Part shown: positions 45,968-55,061 of the stretch, piece by piece | How the letters are laid out: each line of letters starts with the position of its first letter | How positions within the stretch are numbered: position 1 is the stretch's first letter | Assembly (NCBI RefSeq): GCF_022440805.1 | Contig: NZ_JAKNTK010000001.1 | Coordinates: forward strand, 2,108,001-2,172,000 | Length of the DNA: 64,000 bases | Direction: 5' to 3' | Source of the DNA: Holdemania massiliensis | Lineage (GTDB): Bacteria > Bacillota_I > Bacilli_A > Erysipelotrichales > Erysipelotrichaceae | Program-made: the position numbers and the translations under genes | The notes under the pieces: generated by a model | Told to the model about the DNA's origin: nothing | Database searches by the model: none | The model's input: the letters and a program-made list of their open reading frames with translations, nothing else

Positions 45968-46930
45968 CTAGTGAGCTAAGATGCTTTCGATATCGGTGAC
46001 CTCAAACAAATTGAGGAAGGATGTCAGCTCCGGCTTGACTTCCTCAGCCGCTGCCAGCCGCAGATTCATCCGTGACCAAGTCTTGGCAATCACCGCGCCG
46101 CTTGGCACGCCTAATGTCTGCGCGCCAATCGTTTCAATGTCCTGCTCGACGATGGATGGATCTTGCTGAGCCTGGTTCATATAATCTTCGATGGATTGAA
46201 GCAGCGCTTCCACCGCCGCCTGGCGATCCTGCGGCAAATCCTGCCGGACAAACAGCGCAGCCTGCGGATAGCCCTGGGTGCCGGTGACGGCTTTCCATTG
46301 TTCCTGCAGATCCAGAATGATCTTCAGTTCCTGACCGTTTTCCTTAGCTTTAGCCATCGTTGCTGTTGCGGCTGGTTCCGCCATCAATGCCACATCAGCC
46401 TTTCCTGCAAGCACAGCGCCCTGCACTTCCGCTACGCTGGCATACCAGGTGATTTCCGGAGTGACCGGATGCTTTTCCAGCACGGTTTCCAGAACTTTAC
46501 CCGGCACCGCGCCTTCGCCAAAGGCAGCAAACACGCCGTCCTTCTCCAGCGCCGACTCCTCAGCAGCGACCAGATACAGGTTGCCCCAGGTAATCACACT
46601 TTCCATGCGGTAAGTTGTTTTACCGTTGGCAGCCAGCTTAGCACCCAGGTTGCTTGGAGCGACGAGAATGTCATATTCCGGATTCGGATTAACAAAAGCC
46701 GCCTGCAGCACATCTGTCCCGTCGACAAAAGTCACGTCGTGACCATTCTTCACCGGAGCGATCAGGGCCAGCGCCGGAGCTCCGGTCGGGCCTAAAATTG
46801 ACAGCGTGACCGATTCAGCCTGAGCCGTTGGCTCCGGAGTTGCCTCCGGCGTCGTTTCAGGTGCTTTCGGATTTGCCGCACAGCCTGCGGCCAGCAGCAG
46901 AACACTCAGCAAACAAAGCCATTTCTTCAT
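45968..46930 (-). CDS. ABC transporter substrate-binding lipoprotein, NMT1/SsuA-like
   Basis: 320 residues. Signal peptide with lipobox LLAAGC, then a Pro/Thr/Glu-rich linker and a periplasmic-binding fold (DILVAPSNLGAKLAANGK, VLAGKADVALMAEPAATATM). Likely partner of the permease at 42709-43464. Its ATG overlaps the thrS stop (ATGA), an unusual pairing with a synthetase, so it would share the threonine T-box control. Confidence 0.82.
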   Translation of the reverse strand: MKKWLCLLSVLLLAAGCAANPKAPETTPEATPEPTAQAESVTLSILGPTGAPALALIAPVKNGHDVTFVDGTDVLQAAFVNPNPEYDILVAPSNLGAKLAANGKTTYRMESVITWGNLYLVAAEESALEKDGVFAAFGEGAVPGKVLETVLEKHPVTPEITWYASVAEVQGAVLAGKADVALMAEPAATATMAKAKENGQELKIILDLQEQWKAVTGTQGYPQAALFVRQDLPQDRQAAVEALLQSIEDYMNQAQQDPSIVEQDIETIGAQTLGVPSGAVIAKTWSRMNLRLAAAEEVKPELTSFLNLFEVTDIESILAH

Positions 46931-48669
46931 ACGCGGGCCTTCGTTTCAATTTCGTTAAGAATGCTTTCCAGCAGTTCTTCTTTGGTAATCGTTACGGAAT
47001 CTTTTTTACCATAACGGCGAACCGTGGCCGTGCCGTTTTCCACCTCGCCGTCCCCAACGACAATCTGCATCGGGATCTTGTGCGTCTGCGCTTCGCGGAC
47101 ACGGTATCCGAGCTTTTCATTGCGGCCATCGACCTTCACGCGCACGCCCTTAGCCAATAGCATCGCTTCCAGCTGCTGCGCGTAAGCGAGATGACGTTCA
47201 TGATGCACCGGAACAATCACGACCTGCTGCGGTGCCAGCCACATTGGGAACGCCCCGGCATAATGCTCGATCAGAATGCCGATGAAACGTTCGATGGATC
47301 CAAAGATTACGCGGTGAAGCATAATCGGCCGCTTTTTGGAACCATCGGCATCAATATAGGTCAGATCGAAGCGCTCCGGCAGATTCATATCCAGCTGAAT
47401 CGTTCCGCACTGCCATACCCGGCCTAAGCTGTCGGTTAAATGGAAGTCTAACTTCGGGCCATAGAAGGCGCCGTCGCCCGGATTGATCTTGCAGCTCTTG
47501 CCGGCTGCATGACAGGCCGCTTCCAGCGCCGCCTCGGCCTTATCCCAGATTTCAATCGAGCCGATATATTTCTTTTCCGGACGGGTTGACAGTTCAATCG
47601 CATAGCTTAAGCCAAAGACTGAATACACACGGTCGATGAAATTAATCAGCCGGACAACTTCACTTTCAATCTGATCCTCGCGCATGAAAATATGCGCATC
47701 ATCCTGGGTGAAGGTTCTGACCCGGAACAGCCCGTTGAGGGCTCCGCTGGCTTCATGGCGATGTACCTGACCCAGCTCGCCGACCCGCAAAGGCAGATCC
47801 TTATAGGAATGCAGACCGTTCTTATACACCAACATGCCGCCCGGACAGTTCATCGGCTTGATCGCAAACTCCCGATCATCGATCATCGTCGTATACATAT
47901 TTTCCTGATAGTTTGCCCAATGACCGCTCAGCTCCCAGAGTTCTTTGGAAAGCATGATCGGCGTCTTGATGAATTGATAGCCTTCCTTGGTATGTTCTTC
48001 ATACCAATAGTTTTCCAGAACATTGCGCAGAATCATGCCGTTAGGCAGAAAGAACGGGAATCCCGGTCCGTATTCGCTCATCATGAACAGATCCAGTTCT
48101 CGGCCCAGCTTCTTGTGGTCGCGCTTCTTCGCTTCTTCGAGGAAATTCAAATAATTCTGAACTTCTTCCTCACTGTCAAAGCAGATCCCGTAAACCCGCT
48201 GCAGCATCTTATTGTTGGCATCGCCCTTCCAATAAGCTCCGCTGACCTTCAGCAGCTTAAAATGCTTGAGTTCTTTGACACTTTCGACATGCGGACCGCG
48301 GCACAGATCGGTAAAATCACCCTGCGTATAACAGCTGATTACCGTATCGGCTTCATCCATGTGGCTGATCAGATCCATTTTATACGGATCCTCCTTGAAC
48401 ATTTCCAAGGCTTCTTCCTTGGAAATCTCATGGCGGACAATCCGCTTGCCGTCCTTGACAATCTTTTTCATTTCCTTTTCGATCTTAGGCAGATCTTCCT
48501 CATGCAGTACATCATCGCCTAAATCAATATCGTAATAAAAGCCATCGGTAATGACCGGTCCAACCCAGAATTTCGCGTGCGGATACAGATGTTTGACAGC
48601 CTGTGCCAACAAGTGCGCGCAGCTGTGATTAAGCACATGCAGATGTTCGTCTTCTTTGATGTTGATCAT
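46927..48669 (-). CDS. thrS: Threonyl-tRNA synthetase, no TGS domain
   Basis: 580 residues; usual ThrRS is about 640 with an N-terminal TGS domain. This one starts directly before the editing domain (VLNHSCAHLLAQAVKHLYPH, HxxxH; later the DLCRGPHV site). Class II motifs: RNVLENYWYEEH region (motif 1), PMNCPGGMLVYKN with the zinc Cys, RHEASGALNGLFRVRTFTQD (motif 2), then the anticodon-binding domain. GGAGG precedes ATG. Confidence 0.95.
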   Translation of the reverse strand: MINIKEDEHLHVLNHSCAHLLAQAVKHLYPHAKFWVGPVITDGFYYDIDLGDDVLHEEDLPKIEKEMKKIVKDGKRIVRHEISKEEALEMFKEDPYKMDLISHMDEADTVISCYTQGDFTDLCRGPHVESVKELKHFKLLKVSGAYWKGDANNKMLQRVYGICFDSEEEVQNYLNFLEEAKKRDHKKLGRELDLFMMSEYGPGFPFFLPNGMILRNVLENYWYEEHTKEGYQFIKTPIMLSKELWELSGHWANYQENMYTTMIDDREFAIKPMNCPGGMLVYKNGLHSYKDLPLRVGELGQVHRHEASGALNGLFRVRTFTQDDAHIFMREDQIESEVVRLINFIDRVYSVFGLSYAIELSTRPEKKYIGSIEIWDKAEAALEAACHAAGKSCKINPGDGAFYGPKLDFHLTDSLGRVWQCGTIQLDMNLPERFDLTYIDADGSKKRPIMLHRVIFGSIERFIGILIEHYAGAFPMWLAPQQVVIVPVHHERHLAYAQQLEAMLLAKGVRVKVDGRNEKLGYRVREAQTHKIPMQIVVGDGEVENGTATVRRYGKKDSVTITKEELLESILNEIETKARV

Positions 48670-48699
48670 CTTTCTATTCCTCCTATTTTTTCAAGACCA

Positions 48700-48922
48700 C
48701 AAAAAAACGCCCTTGATTAAGGACGTTATTCAACGCGGTACCACCTTACTTCCTGCTTCCTACCCAGAAACAGACACCTCAGCTCGATAACGATGAGAAT
48801 CGTCGCTTTTTCAAAAGCGATACTCGCAGGCGGTAATCGTTTCCCTTTTCAGTTTCCTTTCACCTACCGGAAACCTCTCTGATCCAAGTTCTGAAACAAT
48901 CTTGTCCTGGTCTTGATATGTA
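48700..48922 (-). promoter_or_regulatory. T-box riboswitch (threonine) of thrS
   Basis: The T-box core AAGGTGGTACCGCG is at 48734-48747 and is followed by the terminator hairpin AACGTCCTT-AATC-AAGGGCGTT with seven T. Upstream, Stem I pairs ATTGTTTC with GAAACGAT and CAGG with CCTG. The bulge on the 3' side holds ACC, a threonine codon, matching the downstream gene. Uncharged tRNA-Thr should favour readthrough into thrS. Confidence 0.9.
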
Positions 48923-48927
48923 ATTCA

Positions 48928-48956
48928 TTTATACACCGGTTTATCATCCTTGTCAA
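48928..48956 (-). promoter_or_regulatory. Promoter of the thrS T-box transcript
   Basis: Minus strand TTGACA, 17 bases, TATAAA. Confidence 0.8.
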
Positions 48957-49001
48957 TGGAAATGAATTTTTTCTTCATGACTCCTGACAAATTTTTTCTG
49001 C

Positions 49002-49745
49002 TTATTCCAGCGGCAGCCATTCTGTTTCATTGATCAGCGAGAAATCTGCCTGAACATGCAGCTGAGCTAACGTCAGCGACAGTTTATCGTCAGGCTGCCA
49101 GACGGATTCACTGTCCAGCGTCAGACGTACCGGCTCCCCACTTTCATAGTTCACAGCCAAACAAACAGCGAGTTCATCCTGACTTTTGATCAGCGAGAGG
49201 ATTGGCTCCTGGACTCCCCAGCTCTGTAACAGGTCCACCGCTTTCTCTGCCTCGAGCTTCACGCTGACCTCAGCACAGCGAAGACCGCGAATCGTTTCGT
49301 TCATCGACCATTGTCCGGCTTTCAACAAAGCCCACAGTGCGTCTTGATCCAGCGGTATTTTCTCTGGAGGCACGTCATCGACCCATTGCTTTTGCTTTTC
49401 CTCGTAGTGCTGCCATTGATCATTTCTTAACCGCCGCTGAATTTGAGTATGCAGCGGAATTTGAAGAAGACCGCTGCCGCCCTGCCACTTCAGATCCAGA
49501 TTGAAGGAAGCAGGTTCTTTTTGCCACTGCAGCCTTCCCTGGCCTATTACCGTATACGGCAGCCACAGATAGAGGTTGCCGGCTTTGCCTTCGGCTTCGA
49601 TTTCAATTTCTGCGGTCAATGAAGTCATCGTTGACAATGCCCGGCCTGCCTTGGCCATGATCCATAGCTGATCGAGCCAGCCGCATCCGCTCAGCAGCAG
49701 CGCACACATAAGCAGTACGGCTATCCTTCGTCCTGTCCGCTTCAT
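49002..49745 (-). CDS. Putative lipoprotein of unknown function
   Basis: 247 residues. Signal peptide with lipobox LLLSGC, then a soluble domain with alternating strands (LTAEIEIEAEGKAGNLYLWL, SFNLDLKWQGG) reminiscent of beta-sheet lipid-carrier folds such as LolA/LppX. That likeness is impression only. Lies between thrS and another lipoprotein gene and has its own promoter. Confidence 0.7.
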   Translation of the reverse strand: MKRTGRRIAVLLMCALLLSGCGWLDQLWIMAKAGRALSTMTSLTAEIEIEAEGKAGNLYLWLPYTVIGQGRLQWQKEPASFNLDLKWQGGSGLLQIPLHTQIQRRLRNDQWQHYEEKQKQWVDDVPPEKIPLDQDALWALLKAGQWSMNETIRGLRCAEVSVKLEAEKAVDLLQSWGVQEPILSLIKSQDELAVCLAVNYESGEPVRLTLDSESVWQPDDKLSLTLAQLHVQADFSLINETEWLPLE

Positions 49746-49769
49746 CGTCCTCCCCGCCTTTCCGATTTC

Positions 49770-49778
49770 ATTATACCA
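49770..49778 (-). promoter_or_regulatory. Extended -10 promoter of the lipoprotein gene
   Basis: Minus strand TGGTATAAT directly after the upstream terminator; no -35 box. Confidence 0.45.
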
Positions 49779-49780
49779 TG

Positions 49781-49812
49781 CAAAAGAAAAGGCAGAGTCT
49801 TATTGACCCTGC
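49781..49812 (-). terminator. Terminator overlapping a lipoprotein gene end
   Basis: Minus strand GCAGGGTC, loop AATAA, GACTCTGC, then CTTTTCTTTT. The left arm contains the last codons and the loop contains the TAA stop of the 49800-50309 gene. Confidence 0.7.
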
Positions 49813-50309
49813 GTTGACGACGGCACACGGTATTGGGAATAAATTTCTTTGAGATCTTCGATCATTTCCTTACTGTCGTAGATCAGCGCGGTATTCCCGT
49901 TGACGTAAGCGTAGTATTCGGTTTCCTGACCATTCGCATTGACTTTCATGCGGCCATTCTGGCTGGCATAGTTCAGCATTTTCTGGCTTTCTTCATTGGC
50001 CGGATCAAAGCGGTAAAGGTAATAGACCTGATCGTTATACTGAAAGGAAGTGCCTTCCAGGGCGTTGAAATCGGTGTTTTCGATCGGCGTTACCTGATTG
50101 AAGGTGTAGTTGTTGGTCTGGAAATAGTCCAAGAGATCCTGCACGCTGGCAATGGTTTCCGGTGTTTCCGTCGGCATCACTGAGCTTTCCGGCGAAGCGG
50201 AAGGCGATGGCGAAGGGGTTGCTGAATTGTTGTTGTTCCGGCTGCAGCCGCCCAGGATCAAGGCAAAACCCAGACACAGGACAGCGAACCGCAGAATTGT
50301 ATTTTTCAT
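49800..50309 (-). CDS. Putative lipoprotein of unknown function
   Basis: 169 residues. Signal peptide ending in LILGGC (lipobox), an Asn/Ser/Pro/Thr-rich linker, then a small domain (QDLLDYFQTNNYTFNQVTP, YLYRFDPANEESQKMLNYAS). No family recognised. AGGAGG ahead of ATG. Confidence 0.72.
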   Translation of the reverse strand: MKNTILRFAVLCLGFALILGGCSRNNNNSATPSPSPSASPESSVMPTETPETIASVQDLLDYFQTNNYTFNQVTPIENTDFNALEGTSFQYNDQVYYLYRFDPANEESQKMLNYASQNGRMKVNANGQETEYYAYVNGNTALIYDSKEMIEDLKEIYSQYRVPSSTQGQ

Positions 50310-50375
50310 TTTGATTCCTCCTGCCAGTATTCTCGGCGTTTTTTTTCCGATTTATACCTTGGCAGAACGGAAAAA

Positions 50376-51161
50376 CTACTGAAACTGAATCGGTGAGGCC
50401 AGATTGTTGAGCAGTGCGACAAGACTGTAGCCGGCGATCGCACTGGTTCGGGAATAGATCGCAATCTCAGCCTTGATTTCTTCCCCTTCAACGCGAATCG
50501 TGTGCGTATCGCCGATAAAGCCCGGCGTGCTTTCAATTTTCACCCGGGTTTGTTCAGGGCCGTTGGTGGCCAGTGAGGTGGCCACCGCCACGTTGACCCG
50601 CCGCGGAAGCAAAGCGATCGCTTCCTTGGCATTGCCTTCAAAAGCGGTCAGCGTCGTCTTGCTGTCGGCCATTTCTTCACGATAGACCGGGGTTGAGCGC
50701 AAATATTGAGGACCGGTTTGCGAAGTGATCGAAGCTTCGATCGGACTCATCAGCGCTGCGGTTCGCATTATATCAAACCCGCCGATGGCTCCGGAAGCAA
50801 TATAGACCTTGCGGCCATGCTGCCGGGCGGTCTTTTGCACCTGCTTGTAAAAATCGTCATCCGCAAAAGCGCCGATCGCCAAAGTGGCCAGATCTACGCC
50901 AGCCTCCAACAATCGAATCGCATATGCTTTGACCGCTTCCACGGAAGCCGCTTCGGCAACGATCTGCGGCTGCCAGGACAACAGCTGTTCCACCTCTGTC
51001 GTCCCTTCCACACCCACCTCTTCTGCCAGCTTTAAAACCGAGTCCGCTGTCCGGCTGAAAATTCCAACCAGCTCATAATCCGGCATTTTTCCGGCTTTCC
51101 AGGCCCGCGCTACAATCTGCCCTAGTTTACCAGCGCCTAAAATCGCAAATTTTGTCTTCAT
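50376..51161 (-). CDS. nadX: L-aspartate dehydrogenase-like protein
   Basis: 261 residues. NAD(P)-binding KFAILGAGKLGQIVARAW at the start; the AspDH domain motifs IASGAIGGFDIMRTA and NVAVATSLAT with the active-site region GFIGDTHTI. Family members oxidise L-aspartate to iminoaspartate for NAD synthesis or run the reverse amination. No nadA/nadC nearby, so the pathway is not confirmed by context. GAGGAG precedes ATG. Confidence 0.82.
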   Translation of the reverse strand: MKTKFAILGAGKLGQIVARAWKAGKMPDYELVGIFSRTADSVLKLAEEVGVEGTTEVEQLLSWQPQIVAEAASVEAVKAYAIRLLEAGVDLATLAIGAFADDDFYKQVQKTARQHGRKVYIASGAIGGFDIMRTAALMSPIEASITSQTGPQYLRSTPVYREEMADSKTTLTAFEGNAKEAIALLPRRVNVAVATSLATNGPEQTRVKIESTPGFIGDTHTIRVEGEEIKAEIAIYSRTSAIAGYSLVALLNNLASPIQFQ

Positions 51162-51187
51162 CTGTTTTCTCCTCTGCTTTGCTAAGA

Positions 51188-51232
51188 AAAGCTGAAGTCT
51201 GCGTCTTTTTTCTGACGCCCTGCTTCAGCTTT
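51188..51232 (-). terminator. Hairpin between the SDR and aspartate dehydrogenase genes
   Basis: AAAGCTGAAG pairs with CTTCAGCTTT, with an inner GCGTC/GACGC pair, followed by a short T run. It ends only 26 bases before the nadX start, so it may be a weak terminator or attenuator. Confidence 0.55.
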
Positions 51233-51262
51233 CCTCCAATTTTCTTCTGATTCTGCCTTGTT

Positions 51263-52099
51263 CTAATGGGAACGGTCTTCCCTCATCGCCTGCATCGCAG
51301 CCACAGATCCCCCATCATACAGAATATCGACACCGGTGAGATAAGAACATTCCTCGCTGACCATAAACGCCATCATCCGGGCAATCTCCTCCGGTTCACC
51401 CATGCGTCCCAAAGCGCCGCGTTCTGCGAAAGACGCTGCTTCCTGGCCTTCAATCTCACCCATCGGAGTTTTGAAGGTTCCCGGTGAGATTGAAACAACG
51501 CGAATGCCCTGTTTGCCATACATCACCGCCATGCGGGATGTATACCACAGCACAAAGTTCTTGGACAGCGTATACGCCGTGCCGGTCTGCTGCTCAGCCG
51601 GAATTTGATCCAGCATCTGACTGACAGCCAAGCGGAATGCTTCACGATCTGTTAGACTCAGCTTATAGATTGGCTTCGGCACTTTATCCGAAGGAAGCAT
51701 ATATGCCGACATGCTGGATACGTTCAGGATACAGCTGCCCTGCGGCATGATCCGCACAAATTCCTCATCCATGTTCATCGTTCCCATTGCGTTGATCTCG
51801 AAGATTTTCTGAGCATCTGTCATGTGCGGGGAAACCCCTGCCGCATGAATCAGGACTTTGACCTCGCCTTGCTGAGCGGCATATTCAGCCAGCTTTCGGA
51901 CCGATTCACGCTGACTGGCATCCGCGGGATAAGCCTCAGCCTCAATACCGGAATCATGAAGCATCTTCACAGCGTTTTCCAGTTTGGAAACAGTTCTTCC
52001 CATCAAAATAATCTTATGTTTCTGACCTAAGATCTTGGCTGCTTCCAAACCCATGCCGCTGCCGCCGCCGCTGATAACACAAATACTTTTCATCATCAA
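51263..52099 (-). CDS. Short-chain dehydrogenase/reductase
   Basis: 278 residues, classical SDR: CVISGGGSGMGLEAAKILGQ, IHAAGVSP, Ser in NVSSMSAYM, YTLSKNF (YxxxK). Some gut SDRs with this layout are hydroxysteroid dehydrogenases, but nothing in the sequence proves a substrate. Confidence 0.84.
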   Translation of the reverse strand: MMMKSICVISGGGSGMGLEAAKILGQKHKIILMGRTVSKLENAVKMLHDSGIEAEAYPADASQRESVRKLAEYAAQQGEVKVLIHAAGVSPHMTDAQKIFEINAMGTMNMDEEFVRIMPQGSCILNVSSMSAYMLPSDKVPKPIYKLSLTDREAFRLAVSQMLDQIPAEQQTGTAYTLSKNFVLWYTSRMAVMYGKQGIRVVSISPGTFKTPMGEIEGQEAASFAERGALGRMGEPEEIARMMAFMVSEECSYLTGVDILYDGGSVAAMQAMREDRSH

Positions 52100-52191
52100 C
52101 TCTCCCTTCTTTGCTTTCTTTTATTATAAACTTTTTCTGCAGGAAAAGCGAACGGCACGCTTTTATTTTATTGGCTTCTGTTTCCATGAGA

Positions 52192-52222
52192 AAAGGCAAG
52201 CTGCAAATCTCAGCCTGCCTTT
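52192..52222 (-). terminator. Terminator of ppdK
   Basis: Minus strand AAAGGCA-G-GCTG, loop, CAGC-T-TGCCTTT (one mismatch) followed by TCTC; 15 bases past the ppdK stop. Confidence 0.7.
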
Positions 52223-52237
52223 ATGCTTCGAATCCGA

Positions 52238-54871
52238 TTAATGCTTGTCGTTTTTAATCGCTGCCTGCGCCGCAGCCAGTCGAGCGATTGGCACACGATA
52301 CGGACTGCAGGAAACATAGTTCAGTCCAACACGGTGACAGAATTCAATGGAGCTTGGATCGCCGCCATGTTCACCGCAGATACCCAGCTTGATGTTTGGA
52401 CGGGTCTTGCGTCCCAGTTCCGCAGCCATCGCTACGAGCTTGCCAACACCATGCTGATCCAGACGGGCAAACGGATCCTGTTCGTAGATCTTCTTGTCAT
52501 AGTAGTGAGACAGGAATCCGCCGGCATCATCACGCGAGAAGCCGAACGTCATCTGCGTCAAATCGTTGGTGCCGAAGCTGAAGAATTCAGCTTCTTCGGC
52601 AATCTCATCCGCCAGCAGAGCAGCCCGCGGAATTTCGATCATCGTTCCGACCATGTATTTCATTTCAATTCCGGAAGCACTGATGATTTCATCCGCGACC
52701 TTCGTAACGATGTTCTTCACGTATTTCAGTTCGTTGACATCGCCGACTAACGGAATCATGATTTCCGGTGTGATGTGATAATCTGGATGCTTGCGATTGA
52801 CGTTGATCGCTGCTTCAATGACCGCGCGGGTCTGCATTTCGGCGATTTCCGGATAGGAAATTGCCAGACGGCAGCCGCGGTGACCCATCATCGGGTTGAA
52901 TTCATGCAGTGAAGTGATGATGCTCTTAAGATCATCAATATTCAGGTGCATGTCCTGAGCCAGCGTTGCAATATCATAAGAGGATGTCGGCAGGAATTCA
53001 TGTAACGGCGGATCCAGGTAACGAATCGTAACCGGACGGCCTTCCATCGCCTCATAGATGCCCTCGAAATCCGAACGCTGCATCGGCAGCAGCTTCGCCA
53101 ACGCCGCACGGCGCTGTTCTTCCGTCGAGGAAACAATCATTTCCCGCATCGCTTTGATACGGTTGGAATCAAAGAACATATGTTCAGTTCTGACTAAACC
53201 GATGCCCTGAGCCCCAAAGGCTACAGCCTGTTTAGCATCTTTCGGTGTATCCGCATTGGTTCTGACCTGAAGGACGCGGCGTTCATCCGCCCACTTCATG
53301 AAGGTTTCAAAATCACCGGAAATCTGGGCAGGTACAGTCTTGACGGCTTCGCCATAGACATTGCCAGTCGAGCCGTCCAGCGAAATCCAGTCGCCTTCCT
53401 TGAAGGTCTGACCTGCAACGGTAAAGGTTTTCTCTTCTTCATGGATGTCAATTTCACCGCAGCCGGATACGCAGCAGCGTCCCATGCCACGCGCGACAAC
53501 TGCCGCATGCGAAGTCATGCCGCCGCGGACCGTCAGAATTCCCTGAGCCACGTTCATGCCTTCAATATCTTCCGGCGAAGTTTCCAAACGGACTAAAACG
53601 ACCTTCTTGCCTTTATTGGCTTCAACAATCGCATCCTCGGCGCTGAATACCACCTGACCGCAGGCGGCACCCGGCGAGGCTGGCAGACCATTGGCAATCT
53701 GATGGGCCTGTTTCAATTCAGCCGGATCAAACTGCGGATGCAGCAAAGCATCCAGAGCTTTCGGCTCAACCATCATCAGCGCTTCATCCTTGCTGATCAA
53801 ACCTTCGGCAACCATATCGCAGGCGATTTTCAAAGCTGCCGCCGCGGTGCGCTTTCCATTTCGCGTCTGAAGCATAAACAGCTTGCCGTTTTCAATCGTA
53901 AATTCCATGTCCTGCATATCGCGGTAATGCTTTTCCAGCTTGCCGCAGATTTCAACAAAGCTGTTGTAAGCCTCCGGCATGACTTCTTTTAATTCATCAA
54001 TCGTCTGCGGCGTACGGATTCCTGCCACGACGTCTTCGCCCTGCGCATTCATCAAGAATTCGCCGAACAGTTTGTTTTCACCGGTTGCCGGGTTGCGGGT
54101 AAAGGCTACGCCGGTACCGCAGGTATTGCCCATATTGCCGAACACCATCATCTGAACATTGACCGCTGTTCCCCAAGAACCTGGGATATCGTTCATCTTG
54201 CGGTAGTAGATCGCACGCGGGTTGTTCCAAGAACGGAAGACGGCTTCAACAGCGCGGATCATCTGTTCTTTCGGATCCTGCGGGAAGTCTTCATTCAGGT
54301 TTTCTTTATAGAACTCCTTGAAGCAGGCCGTCAGCTCCTTCATATCATCAGCATCCAGCTCAGTATCCAGCTTTACGCCCTTGCGGTCTTTGATCTCGTC
54401 GATAATCACTTCAAACTTGCTTTTCGGCAAGCCCATGACGACGTCTGAGAACATCTGAATGAAACGCCGATAGCTGTCATAAGCAAAGCGCGGATTTTCC
54501 GTCTTCGCCGCAATCGTTTCGACAACTTCATCGTTGATGCCCAGATTCAGAATCGTGTCCATCATGCCTGGCATTGAAGCCCGGGCTCCTGAACGTACGG
54601 AAACCAACAGCGGGTTTTCCTTATCGCCCATCTTTTTCCCTGTCATTTCTTCCAGAGTTTTCAGATTGCGGTTAATTTCCTCCGTAATCTCCGGTGCAAT
54701 TTTCTCTCCATCTTCATAGTAACGCGTGCAGACTTCCGTTGTAACGGTAAAGCCCTGCGGAACCGGCATGCCCAAATTGGTCATTTCTGCCAGATTTGCC
54801 CCTTTTCCGCCGAGCAGCTCGCGCATTTTACCATTTCCTTCAGAGAAAAGATAAACATATTTTTCGCTCAT
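52238..54871 (-). CDS. ppdK: Pyruvate phosphate dikinase
   Basis: 877 residues, full length. N-terminal ATP-grasp (LLGGKGANLAEMTNLGMPVP), the phosphohistidine domain with the swinging His in GGMTSHAAVVARGMGRCC near 452, and the C-terminal PEP/pyruvate barrel (GLVRTEHMFF, FGTNDLTQMTFGFSRDDAGG, catalytic Cys in GICGEHGG near 832). Interconverts pyruvate + ATP + Pi and PEP + AMP + PPi; in anaerobes it supports PPi-linked glycolysis or gluconeogenesis. Confidence 0.96.
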   Translation of the reverse strand: MSEKYVYLFSEGNGKMRELLGGKGANLAEMTNLGMPVPQGFTVTTEVCTRYYEDGEKIAPEITEEINRNLKTLEEMTGKKMGDKENPLLVSVRSGARASMPGMMDTILNLGINDEVVETIAAKTENPRFAYDSYRRFIQMFSDVVMGLPKSKFEVIIDEIKDRKGVKLDTELDADDMKELTACFKEFYKENLNEDFPQDPKEQMIRAVEAVFRSWNNPRAIYYRKMNDIPGSWGTAVNVQMMVFGNMGNTCGTGVAFTRNPATGENKLFGEFLMNAQGEDVVAGIRTPQTIDELKEVMPEAYNSFVEICGKLEKHYRDMQDMEFTIENGKLFMLQTRNGKRTAAAALKIACDMVAEGLISKDEALMMVEPKALDALLHPQFDPAELKQAHQIANGLPASPGAACGQVVFSAEDAIVEANKGKKVVLVRLETSPEDIEGMNVAQGILTVRGGMTSHAAVVARGMGRCCVSGCGEIDIHEEEKTFTVAGQTFKEGDWISLDGSTGNVYGEAVKTVPAQISGDFETFMKWADERRVLQVRTNADTPKDAKQAVAFGAQGIGLVRTEHMFFDSNRIKAMREMIVSSTEEQRRAALAKLLPMQRSDFEGIYEAMEGRPVTIRYLDPPLHEFLPTSSYDIATLAQDMHLNIDDLKSIITSLHEFNPMMGHRGCRLAISYPEIAEMQTRAVIEAAINVNRKHPDYHITPEIMIPLVGDVNELKYVKNIVTKVADEIISASGIEMKYMVGTMIEIPRAALLADEIAEEAEFFSFGTNDLTQMTFGFSRDDAGGFLSHYYDKKIYEQDPFARLDQHGVGKLVAMAAELGRKTRPNIKLGICGEHGGDPSSIEFCHRVGLNYVSCSPYRVPIARLAAAQAAIKNDKH

Positions 54872-54916
54872 TGTTCCTCCTTATAGGCGTATTTTCCAGC
54901 CAACTTTCATAGACTT

Positions 54917-54945
54917 ATTATAGCGGAACTGACCAGGAATTTCCA
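54917..54945 (-). promoter_or_regulatory. Promoter of ppdK
   Basis: Minus strand TGGAAA, 17 bases, TATAAT, about 46 bases before ppdK. Confidence 0.6.
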
Positions 54946-54952
54946 TAGTTTT

Positions 54953-54966
54953 TGTAAACGTTTACA
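54953..54966. promoter_or_regulatory. Palindromic operator upstream of ppdK, cre-like
   Basis: TGTAAACGTTTACA, a perfect 14-base palindrome matching the CcpA/LacI-family pattern, just upstream of the -35 box. That position suits activation or mild repression by CcpA; the regulator itself is not in the window. Confidence 0.7.
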
Positions 54967-55000
54967 TATTTTTGGTCTAACCAGATTTCCCTAAAATGAC

Positions 55001-55038
55001 AAAAAAGCCTTTCAGATCGGGTCTGCTAGGCTTTTTTT
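55001..55038 (-). terminator. Terminator of the hydrolase operon
   Basis: Minus strand AAAGCCT ... AGGCTTTTTT around a 16-base inner part; 24 bases past the hydrolase stop. Confidence 0.75.
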
Positions 55039-55061
55039 GCACTTAAACTTTTTTTCTGATT

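Noticed and set aside
47692..48522. Long plus-strand open frame (276 codons) antisense to thrS
   Set aside because: No family resemblance and no ribosome site. It mirrors the codon pattern of the well-supported thrS gene.
51263..52099. Calling the SDR a hydroxysteroid dehydrogenase
   Set aside because: Only the general SDR motifs are visible; they do not fix the substrate.
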